A stretch of DNA of 64,000 nucleotides from Trifolium pratense. Lineage: Eukaryota > Streptophyta > Magnoliopsida > Fabales > Fabaceae. Positions 14,175-26,127 of this stretch are shown here, in pieces. How positions within the stretch are numbered: position 1 is the stretch's first letter; each line of letters begins with the position of its first letter. Location of the stretch: assembly GCF_020283565.1 (NCBI RefSeq), contig NC_060059.1:503501-567500 (forward strand), written 5' to 3'. The notes below the pieces were generated by a model, which ran no database searches, was not told the origin of the DNA, and was given only the letters and a program-made list of their open reading frames with translations. A program made the position numbers and the translations under genes.

Positions 14175-14698
14175 TCTATATCTATACTATACTCCATCCG
14201 TCTCATATTATAAGCAAAAAAATTCACTTTTTCATGTGCCAAATTATAAGAAAAAAAACTAACTTTTATCATTTTCAAGACAGACTTTTACTTAATTTAC
14301 TCTCTCTCTTCTTTTTCTCATAATCAATAACCAATAAAAACTCTTTTTACATCTTCCCATGAAACTTATTTCAACAAAAACACAAAAAGTTATCATTGCA
14401 ATTATCATATTTTACTTTTCTTAATAAGTGTGAAAATAATTTTTTTTGCTTATATTATGGGACGGAGGGAGTATATAAAGATGATACGTGGACTTTTCAT
14501 AATACCAACAATACCCTTAATTTTTTTAATAACAATAAAAATCTTTTATTAATAAACTCATTATAACATAAGATACAACTTTTTTTTAGCAGCAAAAATA
14601 TTTTATTAACAAACTCATCATAACATAGGGCATATATTTTTTAATTGGATATAAGTCAGACACATGCAGACGCGGAACGCGTTTGCCTGACCCGCTAG
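14175..14698 (+). mobile_element. Small non-autonomous Helitron, interrupted by a Stowaway MITE
   Basis: The 3' end is diagnostic: stem GCAGACGCG (14666-14674), loop GAA, stem CGCGTTTGC (14678-14686), eight bases, then CTAG at 14695-14698 followed by T, as expected for insertion between A and T. The 5' end is inferred at a TC following A at 14174 (or 14180). Without the inserted Stowaway the element would be about 240 bp. It contains an imperfect direct repeat (14537-14569 and 14596-14628, AAAATCTTTTATTAATAAAC-like). No coding capacity is seen. Confidence 0.6.
14192..14471. mobile_element. Stowaway-type MITE with TA target-site duplication
   Basis: Left end CTCCATCCGTCTCATATTAT and right end ATATTATGGGACGGAGGGAG are inverted repeats of the Stowaway (Tc1/mariner) consensus CTCCCTCCGTCCCA. 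TA flanks both ends (14190-14191 and 14472-14473). Length is 280 bp and the interior is non-coding. It sits inside the inferred Helitron 5' region. Confidence 0.85.
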
Positions 14699-15370
14699 TT
14701 TCCAATAATTGGGGTTAAGATTATTCACCAAAAATAAATATTTATACACAAATATGCAAATGCATATGCGGTGAAATGACTACATTGTAATTAAACAAGA
14801 TTAGTGATTACCAACATTATATTATGTATTCCGTAAAAAAAAAAAACATTATATTTTGTATGTACAGCCAAAATTTGAAGACTATAATGTTAGATAATTG
14901 TAATTGTCCACTGCATTTCTTCTTATTTTATATAAATGTTCTAAGATTTTTTCATCTTCAACGCTATCAAATGTACTCCTATAATTATTTGTGTATTTAT
15001 CGAACAACCATTTGAAAATTGGGACAAATCTCAATAACACATTTGAAAAAATCATTAATTTAGAATAAAATGAGCAACTTATGTGGACTAATCTCTCTTG
15101 ATTTTAATAAACTACAAATAAGTTGTTCAACCTTCAAGAGTTCTTCAAGAGTCCTCTGCTTAAAAGTTGAAACACACGGACATAAAAAAGCTACCTTTAT
15201 ATAATGTACAAACAAAGTAGTAATGTTTTAAAAGTTTAAATGCAATTTTTTATCCTCCTATTTTACTCAATTCGCAGTTTCAGCCCCTATTATTTTTTCA
15301 CAATTTTCATCTTGTATTTTACTAAATTCACAAGTTTGGTTTCATACTTCATCTGAAAAAGCATAAGTGG

Positions 15371-15372
<2 letters not shown>

Positions 15373-15444
<72 letters not shown>
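15373..15444. repeat. Compound (TA)n(GA)n microsatellite
   Basis: About 23 TA units (15373-15418) are followed directly by about 13 GA units (15419-15444). It abuts the end of the retroelement relic. Confidence 0.95.
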
Positions 15445-15454
15445 AAATAATTTT

Positions 15455-16300
15455 ACACATAAGTGTCAAACGCGAATGGCATGAAAGCGTGTTGATTGTC
15501 ATAACACGTTTTCTCATGTTTGGTCACTTTGCTTGAAGCGGCTTTAAGAGCCGTTTGTCCCACGATAAAATCCCTTGTCTCAATCCCACAAGTGCAAAAC
15601 ACACCAGTCAGTCCACACAAGAATGATTCCCACCTGTCCAACCGTACACTAGAACATCCTCGGGTCTAAGCGTCGATCTCCCTTCTTGTGGGTCAGTCAA
15701 AAAGTTCACAGGCGCCTCTTTCTTCACAGATCCACGTGCGCAGTTAAAAATATCACAAAAATAACATGTCTGACAAAGTCATGCCTATATTTAAAACTTG
15801 GAAACTCCCTACGGTGAACTGCATGATCTCTAAATTAATCCAGACACGCTTTACGACAACAAACCTCATAACTAGGAAATAATGGAATCATGAGGCGGTA
15901 TTTGAGAATAGTGAGATACTCTACCGGTGACATATGTTGCCCCAGCCCATCAATGAAGATAGTTAAGAGGAAATCTTGAGCATGAGATGCTTGCAAACAC
16001 CCAAAAACTGTTTTCTATCTAGTTGTCATGTAAAAATTGACTTTCATATCCTGAACAATTTTACTAAAAAAGGTCACTCACCAAAGCATGTTGGGCTTTA
16101 TGGGGGACAGTGTCCTTGCTAGTAAAACCGTTAAAGTCAAAAGCCAAAAGCATATTACGGAGACTATCAAAGACAATGTCAAAATCAGAGTCCATACCAT
16201 ATACTCTCTCCGTCCCAAAATATAAGCAAAAGTTGATCAACAAAAGTGGATGTATTTGTTCCAAATCTTTAACCAAATACATCAAGTTTCTTTGACTCAC
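15455..16300 (-). pseudogene. Decayed retrotransposon-derived ORF (reverse-transcriptase-like, 3' part)
   Basis: Read on the minus strand with frame changes and stops, segments match a reverse-transcriptase-like family I associate with legume and other plant genomes: FTSKDTVPHKAQHALVSDLF (about 16064-16135), an IDGLGQHMSPVEYLTILKYR-like stretch (about 15880-15960), then APVNFLTDPQEGRSTLRPED and VYGWTGG (about 15620-15720), and VTKHEKTCYDNQHAFMPFAF near 15490-15530. A Stowaway MITE (16204-16328) sits in its upstream part. No frame is long and the element cannot be functional. The exact family is uncertain; the related copy at 42420-42640 supports that it is a dispersed repeat. Confidence 0.6.
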
Positions 16301-16328
16301 TTTTGCTTATATTTTGGGACGGAGGGAG
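16204..16328. mobile_element. Short Stowaway-type MITE
   Basis: 125 bp, nearly a perfect hairpin: CTCTCTCCGTCCCAAAATAT at the left and ATATTTTGGGACGGAGGGAG at the right, with TA on both sides (16202-16203 and 16329-16330). It is inserted in the retroelement relic. Confidence 0.88.
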
Positions 16329-16689
16329 TATTTCATTATCTCTCAATATGTGATCTTGCAATACCCAAGTTTGAGTCCTAGAAGACCTAAAAGAATACGA
16401 GACAACCTCAACTGCTGAGTACAAACCTAACCCTAATAATTTTTACAATTTTAGATTTTAATTTATATTTTCTTGAATAAAAAACATAAATATAAAATAA
16501 TATTCAAATATTAAAAAAATCTCATTAATGGAAACCAATATTCAAATATAAGTGTGTGAAAAAAAAATAAAAAAAATAAAAGGATAAATGAGAATCGATC
16601 TTTAAGCATTGAATGACGTGTGTTGATAGCGCATCTAAAATCGTAACCGTCGATTTATTAGATGAAAATCTAGCCGCCCACTATATTCC

Positions 16690-17040
16690 TAATGCAATAT
16701 ATAAGTCTCTTCGGTTCGCACGCATGAAGAAACAAACAAGATCTTTCTTCATCTCCTTCAACGATAACCAACCACACACACTTTTCAATCAATCAATCAA
16801 TAATAGTAAATCACAGATAATCAAAATCAGGGTTTCTCAATCTTATTCCTCTTGTGAAATCGCTCACAAAACGGTTTCACCCTTACTACCTTAATTCCCA
16901 AAAATACGATTTAGGGTTTCGAATCGGATCTGCCGATCAACAATTTTCTGATCGGCGTTAATTTTGTTTTTCTGTTAACTAATCATTCAAATTTCGAGAA
17001 ATCTTTCGTCAGTTTTTATCTTGCGTAGGGTTTTGTAACG
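16690..17040 (+). promoter_or_regulatory. Putative TATA box and 5' leader of the gene at 17041
   Basis: A TATA-like GCAATATATAAGTC lies near 16695-16708, about 340 bp before the start codon. A CT/CAA-rich leader with TTAGGGTTT and GTAGGGTTTT (telo-box-like) elements follows. Transcription start is inferred only. Confidence 0.4.
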
Positions 17041-18618
17041 ATGAACGATCAATCGAAGATGATGATGAATTTGAACCAGATGAATCAGCCTCAGATGATG
17101 AATCAAGTTCCGATGATGAATCAGCCTCAGGTAATTAACCAGTCTCAACCTCAGTTACTCTCTCACACACACAATCAAGGAATTAATCAGCAATCTCAGC
17201 CGCCACAGATGAAGATGATGAACCAGAATCAGCCTCCGACGATGAATCGTGGTGGTGGATATAATAAGGTTTGGTCTCAACAGCTACCTCTGGACCCTAA
17301 CATGAAATTTCAGAACCCTAATATGAAACCTAATTTCCCTCCTTTGAAGCCTGGACGAAGTAATAATAATAATAATAACAATAACTGGAAGGGAAAGAAG
17401 GTTAGCGATAAGCGCAAAGACATTAGGAGAATGGAAAAACCTAATCAAAGTATTTCCATCGGTATTCCACCAAACAACAGTGGTGGTTACCAACCACCTA
17501 CTCTTCATGAGTTGCAATCTCAGAATCGTTTAAAAGCTCGTAAGTTTTACCCTAAGAAGAAGTTTAATGCTAGATTTGCACCTTATGCGCCTAGGAATAC
17601 GACTTCGTTTATTATTCGTGCCAAGAAATCTGGTGGTATTGCGTCGCTTGTGTCGCCTTGTCCTGTCACTCCGGCTGTGCTTCCCACGCCTATATTGTCT
17701 CCTTCGAGGGAGATGTTGGGAGACATGGCGAAGGAAGAGTGGGGTGTTGATGGATATGGGTCGATGAAGGGTTTGATTAGGCTTCGAGATAATCATGATG
17801 ATGAAGATGAAGAGGATGGTGGTGGTGGGTCGAGTGAGAGTGACGTGGAGGAACATGTGGAGGTGGAAAGGAGGTTGGACCATGATTTGAGCAGGTTTGA
17901 GATGATATACCCAAATTATGGAGGTGGTGATTATAATAATGTCTTAGAGAATAGGGTAGATGATCAGGATTCTCACATAGCACAATTGGAGGAAGAGAAT
18001 TTGACACTGAGGGAGCGCCTTTTCTTAATGGAGAGGGAGTTAGGTGATTTACGAAGGAGGATGCTGTTTCTTGAGAGGCAGAACCAGGCTGTGGAAGATG
18101 TCAATGAGGAAGTGGTGGAAAATGGGTCTGAAAATGAAAGTGATGGGGGATCTGATGTCCCTATTATGGGAATTGAGAACAATGTCGAGATGGTTGATTC
18201 AATGCTGGAAAGTGGGAGAAATGGAAGCATTGAGGCCAATGCTGCTGCTAAGTTAGACATTGATGGAGTTTCAGAAGCTGAAGGTGTAGATGATCTTTTT
18301 ATGGAAGAGCCTGTTCCAAGTGAGGTGGTTTCAAATCTGGATGAGATCAAAGGTAATGAAATGGGAGGTAGCTTTGTGTTTAATGAAGTGAAGGACGAGA
18401 AGGATGAATTAGATACACAACAGTGTTTAACAGATGTTGTCGATAAAAAAGAGAGTGGTGAGAATGAAATGATCGATGGAATTGATGAACCAAAAACCCA
18501 TGAAGCAGCAAATGAAAGTACAAATGGCTTAGTGAGTGAGAAGGATGAATGCAAGAGTCAGATAGTTGGGACAAGTTCAGAGACTGCCGGAGATGATGAT
18601 TTGTCTGTTGCTCAGTAG
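17041..18618 (+). CDS. Conserved plant protein of unknown function, Q/N/M-rich N-terminus and coiled coil (525 aa)
   Basis: A single uninterrupted ORF with a strong leader context. Residues 1-75 are rich in Met, Asn, Gln and Pro with repeated MMNQ-like units; an Asn run is near 107-114; a basic stretch (GKKVSDKRKDIRR) is near 117-129. A conserved-looking core at about 165-245 contains KARKFYPKKKFNARFAPYAP, TTSFIIRAKKSGG and KEEWGVDGYGSMKGLIRLR. An acidic patch follows near 254-275. A coiled coil at about 305-352 has heptad-like Leu/Glu (HIAQLEEENLTLRERLFLME). The last 170 residues are acidic and low in complexity. I recall similar plant proteins, sometimes labelled PRLI-interacting factor A, but I am not sure of that name. 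No enzymatic motif is visible. The basic core and coiled coil would fit a nuclear or nucleic-acid-associated scaffold, which is inference. The gene is intronless in its coding part, unlike its neighbours. Confidence 0.85.
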   Translation: MNDQSKMMMNLNQMNQPQMMNQVPMMNQPQVINQSQPQLLSHTHNQGINQQSQPPQMKMMNQNQPPTMNRGGGYNKVWSQQLPLDPNMKFQNPNMKPNFPPLKPGRSNNNNNNNNWKGKKVSDKRKDIRRMEKPNQSISIGIPPNNSGGYQPPTLHELQSQNRLKARKFYPKKKFNARFAPYAPRNTTSFIIRAKKSGGIASLVSPCPVTPAVLPTPILSPSREMLGDMAKEEWGVDGYGSMKGLIRLRDNHDDEDEEDGGGGSSESDVEEHVEVERRLDHDLSRFEMIYPNYGGGDYNNVLENRVDDQDSHIAQLEEENLTLRERLFLMERELGDLRRRMLFLERQNQAVEDVNEEVVENGSENESDGGSDVPIMGIENNVEMVDSMLESGRNGSIEANAAAKLDIDGVSEAEGVDDLFMEEPVPSEVVSNLDEIKGNEMGGSFVFNEVKDEKDELDTQQCLTDVVDKKESGENEMIDGIDEPKTHEAANESTNGLVSEKDECKSQIVGTSSETAGDDDLSVAQ

Positions 18619-18649
18619 CTGAAGCTGTTACTCAAGTAGGCTTTTGATG

Positions 18650-20822
18650 GGAAGGCTAGCGAGTGAATGCTACTACTTTTAATGCATACATTGGTGGTAT
18701 TTGCAGACCCGTAGATTAGTAGTTTACCTTTATTTTGTCTCTTTTTTCTAATTGTATGGTTTGGTAAAATGAAAGATTAGGGAAGGGTTGTCTTCACAGT
18801 CACATCTCTTAGTTTTGGATATGTGACTGTAGCTGAGTTTCCTTCATTTGTCTTTTTTTTTTTTTTTTCCTTTTTCTTTCAGGGGCGGGGGTTTGGTTGC
18901 CTAGGTCTGTAGAAAATAGTAGGAGAGGTCCCTAAGTTTGCAGGTTCCTTTGTGTACAAGGGATTAAAGTGTATGTTAAAAATACTTAACTCAATGACAT
19001 GTAAAGAACCTGTGAATTTGTAAGGAGAACTAATGACCACCATGTACTTTTTCTACTTTTAGTTAATTCATGAAATTGATTTTCTTTATTTTATTGTTCG
19101 TAGTTCTCTATATGATTGAATTTTGTCAGACTGCTGAATAGTTCTTTCTAGTGAGGAAAACTACCACAGTATTAATTATATATTTTGTCTAGTTATTTAA
19201 ATATGCAGTATTTGTTGACTTAATTCAGATTTAAGTGGTATCTGATTATGCAATGTCCTTTTTTCCTTGCAAGTGCAAGTGAATGGAAGTCTTAGCATAA
19301 CCATGGTACACAAATATGGGAGCTGCCATATTGACTTTGGTGTGAAACCTGGCTATTGCTCTTATAGTTTGGGAGCTTGAACTTCAACTTTGATTTAAAG
19401 CAGTATTTCTACCAGATCTTTCAAAGGAGTATCCAATTTCACAGTTTGACGTGGCAATTTTGTTGAGTTAAGCTGAATGATATACATGGGTTTGCACAGA
19501 AAACGATGCTGGAAAACAACTACCGCAGAGGAGAAAATGGAAGTGATTATTATGATGGTAACTGTTTTTTTTTTCTTCCTCTTTTCTCAAAGGATTCAAC
19601 ATGCTATTACAATGCACAGTGTTGTGTATTTGAAGAGAAGCCATGTGTTATTTATCTTTTGAATAGGTTGAACAGAAGGATCTTTTGATCTATTTTGCAT
19701 CTAAAACTTTGGTCATCCGTGTGATCCTTTGTCTCAAGTCTGTTACACTTTTGTTATACTATCTACTCTAGCTTACATATGCCATTGTTTCCTATGTTTG
19801 CAGATGCTATTTGAGCTATTAGGTCAAGGGTGAAAAATACACCATTGTATAATACGTGGTTAACTTATTCCTCAGTTGATCTCATAATTAAATCTATTTG
19901 GTATTAGAGTTTGCAGTGGCAAGTATCCTTGATTTTTTGAACTGATTGCGGAATCCATAATAGCTGCTGCAGACCCAGTTAGGGTGGGATCCCTAGGCTT
20001 TTATTTTTGAGTCGAATGTAACATGATGCCATCCTATCAGGAGATGCTTGTAACTTTAAAGGCTCTCAAGCTTCTGACTTTACTTCTGTGTAGTTAATTT
20101 GAATGCTTTGCTTTAAATTCGTGCTTCTAATCATGTTTCTTTCGAGCATTCGATGTGTGAGAAGAATGTGGTGCCAGTTGACTGACAAATAGATTGTGCA
20201 TTGGAAGCTCCTACTTTAGTGTGTCCAGTTTTTTTCTTTATGTATTGTAAAACAGTTCCCCCAAGACAAAATCAGATTGGGAGTCTACCTTGTATGGCTA
20301 GTAGATTCTTTGATAATTAATCACTGATAAATGATAGTTGATACATTGTAATAATACGGTTGTAAACAAAATTATTTTAATTTATTTTATTTATGTTGTG
20401 AATGAATGGCGCATAAGACTAATTTTTTTTTAATTGATATGTACAGATAATGTAATGTAAAGATCTTTTGTATTGTTATAACAATCCTAATCGTCGATGG
20501 GTCATTAAAAATATCATACTTTCATTTCAATCTTAAAATCTTACAAATTATGTATTGTTAGTGGTTATTTTCAACAGTACATCAGAATCAGAATTAATCC
20601 CAATTTCAATGAAAAAGCACAAAAATATTCCTTATGGATATATTGTGTGATGAATGAATGGCAATATAAGGTGATTTGTGGATGATGAAGCTTGAAAGTG
20701 GGACAGACAATATCTTGATATTTCTTCCTGTTTTGCCACGTATTTAATTCCATCTTGGCGCCATCCACACATACACATAACAGAAAAATAGAACTCACTC
20801 TTTCTTTCTCTCTGTAACAACA
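18650..20822. other. Intergenic region and likely 3' UTR
   Basis: Contains the probable 3' UTR of the upstream gene, a T-rich tract near 18850-18868, and otherwise AT-rich DNA. Short ORFs here (for example 19477-19688) show no recognisable domain. A leader for the fibrillin gene, rich in CT (about 20795-20815), lies just before 20823. I see no transposon with clear ends. Confidence 0.4.
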
Positions 20823-23800
20823 ATGGCTCTCACTCTCAGAGTTGTGAATGTAAATAATAATATAGGGTTTCACTCATCATTTTCCCGTTCAACTTTTGTT
20901 TCTCCCAATCCCTCAAAATCTAGTAGTAGAGAATATAACAGCTTCGTGTTTCAGTGTTCTCAAGTTGAGCAACTATCAGTTACTGAATCTGAAAACTCAC
21001 TCATCGAAGCACTTATCGGCATCCAAGGACGAGGACGTTCTACTTCTCCTCAGCAACTCAACGTCTCTCTGTCTCTCTTACTCTTTCTATCTTTCTTTCT
21101 TAATCTTTCATTTCATGTCATCTCAATTTGTTTCATTTCCTTTTCAGTCTATTGAGCGTGCTATTCAAGTCCTCGAAAGTTTAGGAGGGGGTGTTCCTGA
21201 TCCGGTTCGTATCTCTCTCTGTAAACAACTTAATATTATTATTTGCGTCATTTTTCCTTGCCATTAAGAATGCCATTAAGAATTAGGTACTTAACCTTTT
21301 CTGTCAACATCAATAATTATTAGTAGTATTTTTCTAGTAGTTGGAACCAACCAAGCTAGTAGAGTCCTAGACAAGTAACTTTATTTGGTACCATGTTGTT
21401 TTCTAAGTAGATAAATCAATTAATGTCTTTGGTTTTGTGCTGGCCAAAACTCATTCTAAATGAATTCATTTTAGTTAAACTGGTTTATGTTTACAGATTC
21501 ATAAAAGTGAGTTGAATAGTAAAATTGAGTGTAAAAATCAATTCTAAAAGCAAAATCAATTATATTATTAAAAAACATCCAAACATTTTAAAATCAATTC
21601 CACATCTAAAGATTTAATTTTAGCACAAAACGTGGAACTAAACATACATTAAGTCTGTGGCATGAAATTCTATTCTGCAGACAAACTCAAGTTTAATCGA
21701 GGGTCGCTGGCAGCTCATTTTCACTACAAGACCTGGAACAGCATCGCCCATTCAGGTTGTTAAACACATTTCCAAATGGTTTATTGACTTTCATTTATAA
21801 TATTTTAGTTATTACCTAAATTTTACAACGATGCTATGAAAAACACACTAGTTTGGAATTTTGCTTACAAAAGAATATTTTAATTAGGTGGAGTTTCATT
21901 CACCACACCATAATATCAGCAAATGGAGACCTACTTTTCATTTGCCATGAGTTGCTTGCATTTGGACCCAATTCTGTAAATAAATGTTAAGAGTGACTAT
22001 TTTGGAAAAAATGTAGTACTTCTTTTAAAATTTGTTTATTTTTCAGCAGTTCAAAGTAAAATTTCATTTCTTGTGAATGAACTATCTTATGAAGAGTTTC
22101 TTCCTCAGCAATATACCTCCTCACACCTAGCATTATTGAGCTTGGTGTGCCGATATAATATAGTGGAGCTTAGGTGTCTTTCTATAGAAATTCTTTTCAA
22201 ACTCTATCTCTTTTCATGTAGGACTTCAGTTTTTCTCAATGTTATATTTGATTCTTTGAAAGAATAATTTATACAGTAATTATGACAACCATAAGGTTGT
22301 CTCTTGAATGACACAGGACAAATTGTTAGTCTTCATGATAGTACTAATATAATCTTTTCTTAAATCCCTAATGGAAAGCTGCATATATTACTATATATTT
22401 TTTGAAGACTCGGTATCCGGCCTAAGGACCGACTAAAAGCTGCATATATATTATGTTTCTAAGTCAAGTCCATTCTGTAAATTTAGGCATGTTGAACTGA
22501 AATTTACGTCAAACTGATATTGGCTACCTACCAGAAAAAGTGTCGCTGACCTGTTCAAGACATACCCCATAAATTGCTTAATGATATGACTCAAAATATG
22601 GTATTCTATATTGCTCTTTCAGAGAACATTTGTTGGGGTTGATTTTTTTAGTGTATTTCAAGAGGTTTATCTTCGAACGAATGATCCACGTGTAAGCAAT
22701 ATTGTGTCATTTTCTGATGCCATTGGTGAGCTCAAAGTGGAGGTAATACTAAATAAGTTCAACTGAAGATATCATATATTTAATACACATTTCTATGTTC
22801 AATTCAACTTTTTTTGGTAGTAGTAGTACTAGGTGAGACAGAGTTTTTAGTTTAAGAGGCTTTGTCAATAGTCAATATTGTGAAATAAATTATCCCAAAT
22901 AGATTTTAAGGTTGGCTTTCTCTTCGCAATTTTTTATAAGTGTTGTTCACAACTACGGCTAATTTACTTGCTATGTGGTTCTAAACAATCAGGAGTTAAT
23001 ATGGATAAATTTCAGGCTTTCTTTTGTATCTTTGCGTCGCGTATAGCATGGTAATTGAATTTCCTTTGTGTCTGTGCTTGTCATACAAAAAACATGAAAA
23101 TTTGGTTTCTGAAAGTGTCAAGTGACATTTGATTTATTTGCTGATCCAATCTAGCGGGACAAAGACTTGGCTGTTGCTCTTTTGTTCTTATATTCATGTC
23201 TTTCAATTTGACAGGCAGCAGCATCCATTGGAGATGGAAAAAGAATCCTTTTTAGGTTTGACAGAGCTGCCTTTTCATTTAAATTTCTTCCATTTAAAGT
23301 TCCATATCCAGTTCCATTTAAGCTACTTGGAGATGAAGCAAAGGGTTGGTTAGACACCACATACTTATCGCATTCAGGAAACCTTCGCATTTCAAGAGGA
23401 AATAAGGTGATTAGGCATTTTCAATATAAGCATTATCTTAATAGTCTTTTGTTCCTTTCCTCATGGAAAAGGATAGATCATCTAGCACATGAAAGTATTT
23501 TTTATAAAAACTTGTTTCCAAGACTTATCAGCAGCATATATATAGTGCAGGGAACCACATTTGTGCTGCAGAAGCAAACTGAACCAAAGCAGAAGTTATT
23601 AACAGCAATTTCATCGGGGGTGGGTGTTAGAGAGGTAAGGGTGCTGTTTTTCTTTTCAATAAACGTAACTGGAATATTTTCATTGTCACTATTTTTCACA
23701 TCCTTAATTCCAACAGGAAATAGATAAACTCATTTCCTTAAATAAGAATTCTGGGGAAGAACCTGAACTAGAAGAGGGCGAGTGGCAGATGATATGGAAT

Positions 23801-24639
23801 TCACAGGTAGATTTTGAAATACAAATGAGAAGTTCCAACTAATGTTATTTTGATTCATTTGAAGTTAACTGTTTTGGGAAATAAACGTAAACACCTTATT
23901 CTCTACAGACTGTGACGGATAGTTGGTTAGAGAATGCTGCCAATGGTCTGATGGGAAAGCAGGTATCAGGTTCATCTTGTACATTACTTCAATTGCCAAT
24001 TTGCAACCAATGTTGCCTCACATTTTCAGTTTGTGCATTACAATGATTGTTACAGATTGTTGGGAAGAATGGAGGAATAAAGTATGTGGTTGATATCTTG
24101 CTTGGGCTGAAGTTCTCCATGACTGGAACATTTGTGTAAGTTTCCATCGTTTTAAAGTTCACCGATGTTCAAGGGAGGGTCCTTTACGAACATAATAAAT
24201 GCGTATACGTTTCTCCAGTCTCTGTCGGAAATATATATCAACTGGACTTGATGTTTCTTGCATCTTGTTTTGTCCAAAAATTGACAGAAAAAGTGCCCCT
24301 AAAGTGTACGAGGTTACAATGGACGATGCAGCCATAATTGGTGGCCCATTTGGATATCCCCTAGAATTTGGCAAGAAGTTCATCTTGGAGATTCTGTAAG
24401 ATGACATATCTTCTAAGAAATCATGTTCTCTCTTAATTAATACATCCAGTATATATGTAGTATTGGATTTGCTGCTCAATATAGTAGATTTTGTATGCTT
24501 AAGGATTTTCTCTTTCTTATATCCTTAACTAATTAGTTGAACCTTCTTCCTTTGCAGATTCAGTGACAATAAGGTCAGAATTAGCCGGGGAGACAATGGA
24601 ATTATTTTCGTACATAGTCGCACAAATGCATTGCGGTGA
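20823..24639 (+). CDS. PAP12: Plastid lipid-associated protein / fibrillin, PAP12 (FBN10) type
   Basis: Chloroplast fibrillin, a lipid-droplet (plastoglobule) or thylakoid-associated lipocalin-like protein. Eleven exons: 20823-21062, 21148-21204, 21681-21755, 22623-22742, 23215-23406, 23551-23634, 23717-23806, 23909-23962, 24056-24135, 24288-24395, 24558-24639. They join in frame to 393 residues. The N-terminus is Ser/Thr-rich with few acidic residues (MALTLRVVNVNNNIGFHSSF), as for a transit peptide. Family signatures include LIEALIGIQGRGRSTSPQQL, EGRWQLIFTTRPGTASPIQ, FKVPYPVPFKLLGDEAKGWL, GNLRISRGNKGTTFVLQK, DSWLENAANGLMGKQ and a second lipocalin-like half ending VRISRGDNGIIFVH. It matches Arabidopsis At1g51110 by memory. 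All exons look intact. The third intron (21756-22622) and the second contain repeat-like AT-rich DNA. Confidence 0.92.
21450..21655. repeat. MITE-like repeat in a fibrillin intron
   Basis: The stretch containing AAAAATCAATTCTAAAAGCA and ending near CTAAACATACATT resembles a dispersed legume MITE-type sequence; a similar motif series (AAATCAATTCT... CCAAACACAATCAT) is at 39553-39690. Ends are not defined. Confidence 0.35.
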
Positions 24640-24845
24640 TTTATTTTGTTTTGTTTTGTGGGTGAAGATTTGATATCAATTGTGTATTTAACCATCATTC
24701 CTGTCAACTAAAGACCATTGCTAGCTAAATGAGAACTATAAATACAACATGGAAGTTCTATTTATCAGCTTCCATTTTTAGCTGTGTTATTATGAATGAA
24801 AGAAAGGCCATGCTATTATATTTTGCACGTTTTAGGGTTTTTTTT

Positions 24846-24885
<40 letters not shown>

Positions 24886-26127
24886 TGAATTTAATTTTCA
24901 TGCAATGTTAAAAACTTAATTAGTAAGCGACACCGATTAAAATAGCCTGATCTGATAACACATATCAATTTGTATAGCCTTACTAGCCTCTCCATTGCCC
25001 CCAGCTATCATGCTAGATTTTTCATTGCACCACTTTATTATTGACTTTAAGCCACTGTGTTTGAAAACAAGAATAAAAACAATATTAAAACAAGAATTGA
25101 CATGATTTGGTCAATTTCACAATATTTTTTTTGTCAAAAGCAACAAAAAAAATTTACTGTAAAAAAAGTGAGAGTTTCATGACATAATTAAGATTTTAAT
25201 AGTTATAGTTTAAATAGTAAAGAATTTGAACCCCTAAACAAATAGTCATCATGAATTTTCATATCTTATTCTTGATTAAATAAATTCGGTTGAGAGAAAA
25301 AAAAAATCTCTACAAAAATTAATCACCATTAAACAATAGTGAAAACTTTGTACATCTAGTATTGGAAGACTTGGTTGGACTTTTGAACATATTCATTACC
25401 AAGTGTCCCAATATAATTGTCAGTTGTCACAAAAAAGTCTCCCAACATGATGTTTTTCTTTCACGAAGTCTCCCAATATAATGTTTGTAGGGAAAAAAAA
25501 ATCAATTAACGTTGTTTAAGACTAAAGAGCAATCTCATACACATATAAGTACCATATTTACATGAGTATTATGAAAATTTCCTTAATAAATATTATGAAA
25601 ATATTTACATGTTTAAATATTTTTATCAAAAGTCTTCGTATTACATAAAATGTAAATATTTTCCATCCCCTTATACTTCTTTAACACATTAATTTTTTTC
25701 GACAGTGGGACATATATGTTTTCCACCATTTGTTTAATCATAATAAACAAATTAAAACACTTTCTCTTCATCATTTTGTCTCTAATTTGTTGTTTTACTT
25801 TTTCATTGTCATTTCCATTAAAAAATTATCTACTTAATCTACCTTTTCCATTACCTTTAGGAATTTCATTTTTTATCCTCATTTTTATATATAATAACTG
25901 TGCAAAACACATTATATGACCTGTATAGAACAATAAAGGTGAGATGCATCACAATTCGTACACTTACTTTCCAATACTATTATTATTCTATGACATACGA
26001 TAAAGAACAAACAATTAATGAAATATATGAAAATATATGTTCGCCCAGAACAAAAATTTCAGCCAGGGAACTCATTTCTTGCTCCTCAAACCGTCTGGGG
26101 AAGTAAAGAGAAATGTATTGATTGATA
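24640..26127. other. AT-rich intergenic region with a (TAA)n microsatellite
   Basis: Lies between the convergent ends of the fibrillin and Rab-GAP genes. A run of about 12 TAA/AAT units is at about 24848-24885. The rest is AT-rich with no supported gene and no transposon with clear ends. Confidence 0.5.

Noticed and set aside
17973..18554. 193-codon open frame antisense to the gene at 17041
   Set aside because: Ser/Thr/Phe-rich translation with no domain; it is the mirror of an acidic, GA-rich coding region.
24159..24479. 106-codon minus-strand frame over the fibrillin gene
   Set aside because: Overlaps a conserved fibrillin exon in antisense; no domain.
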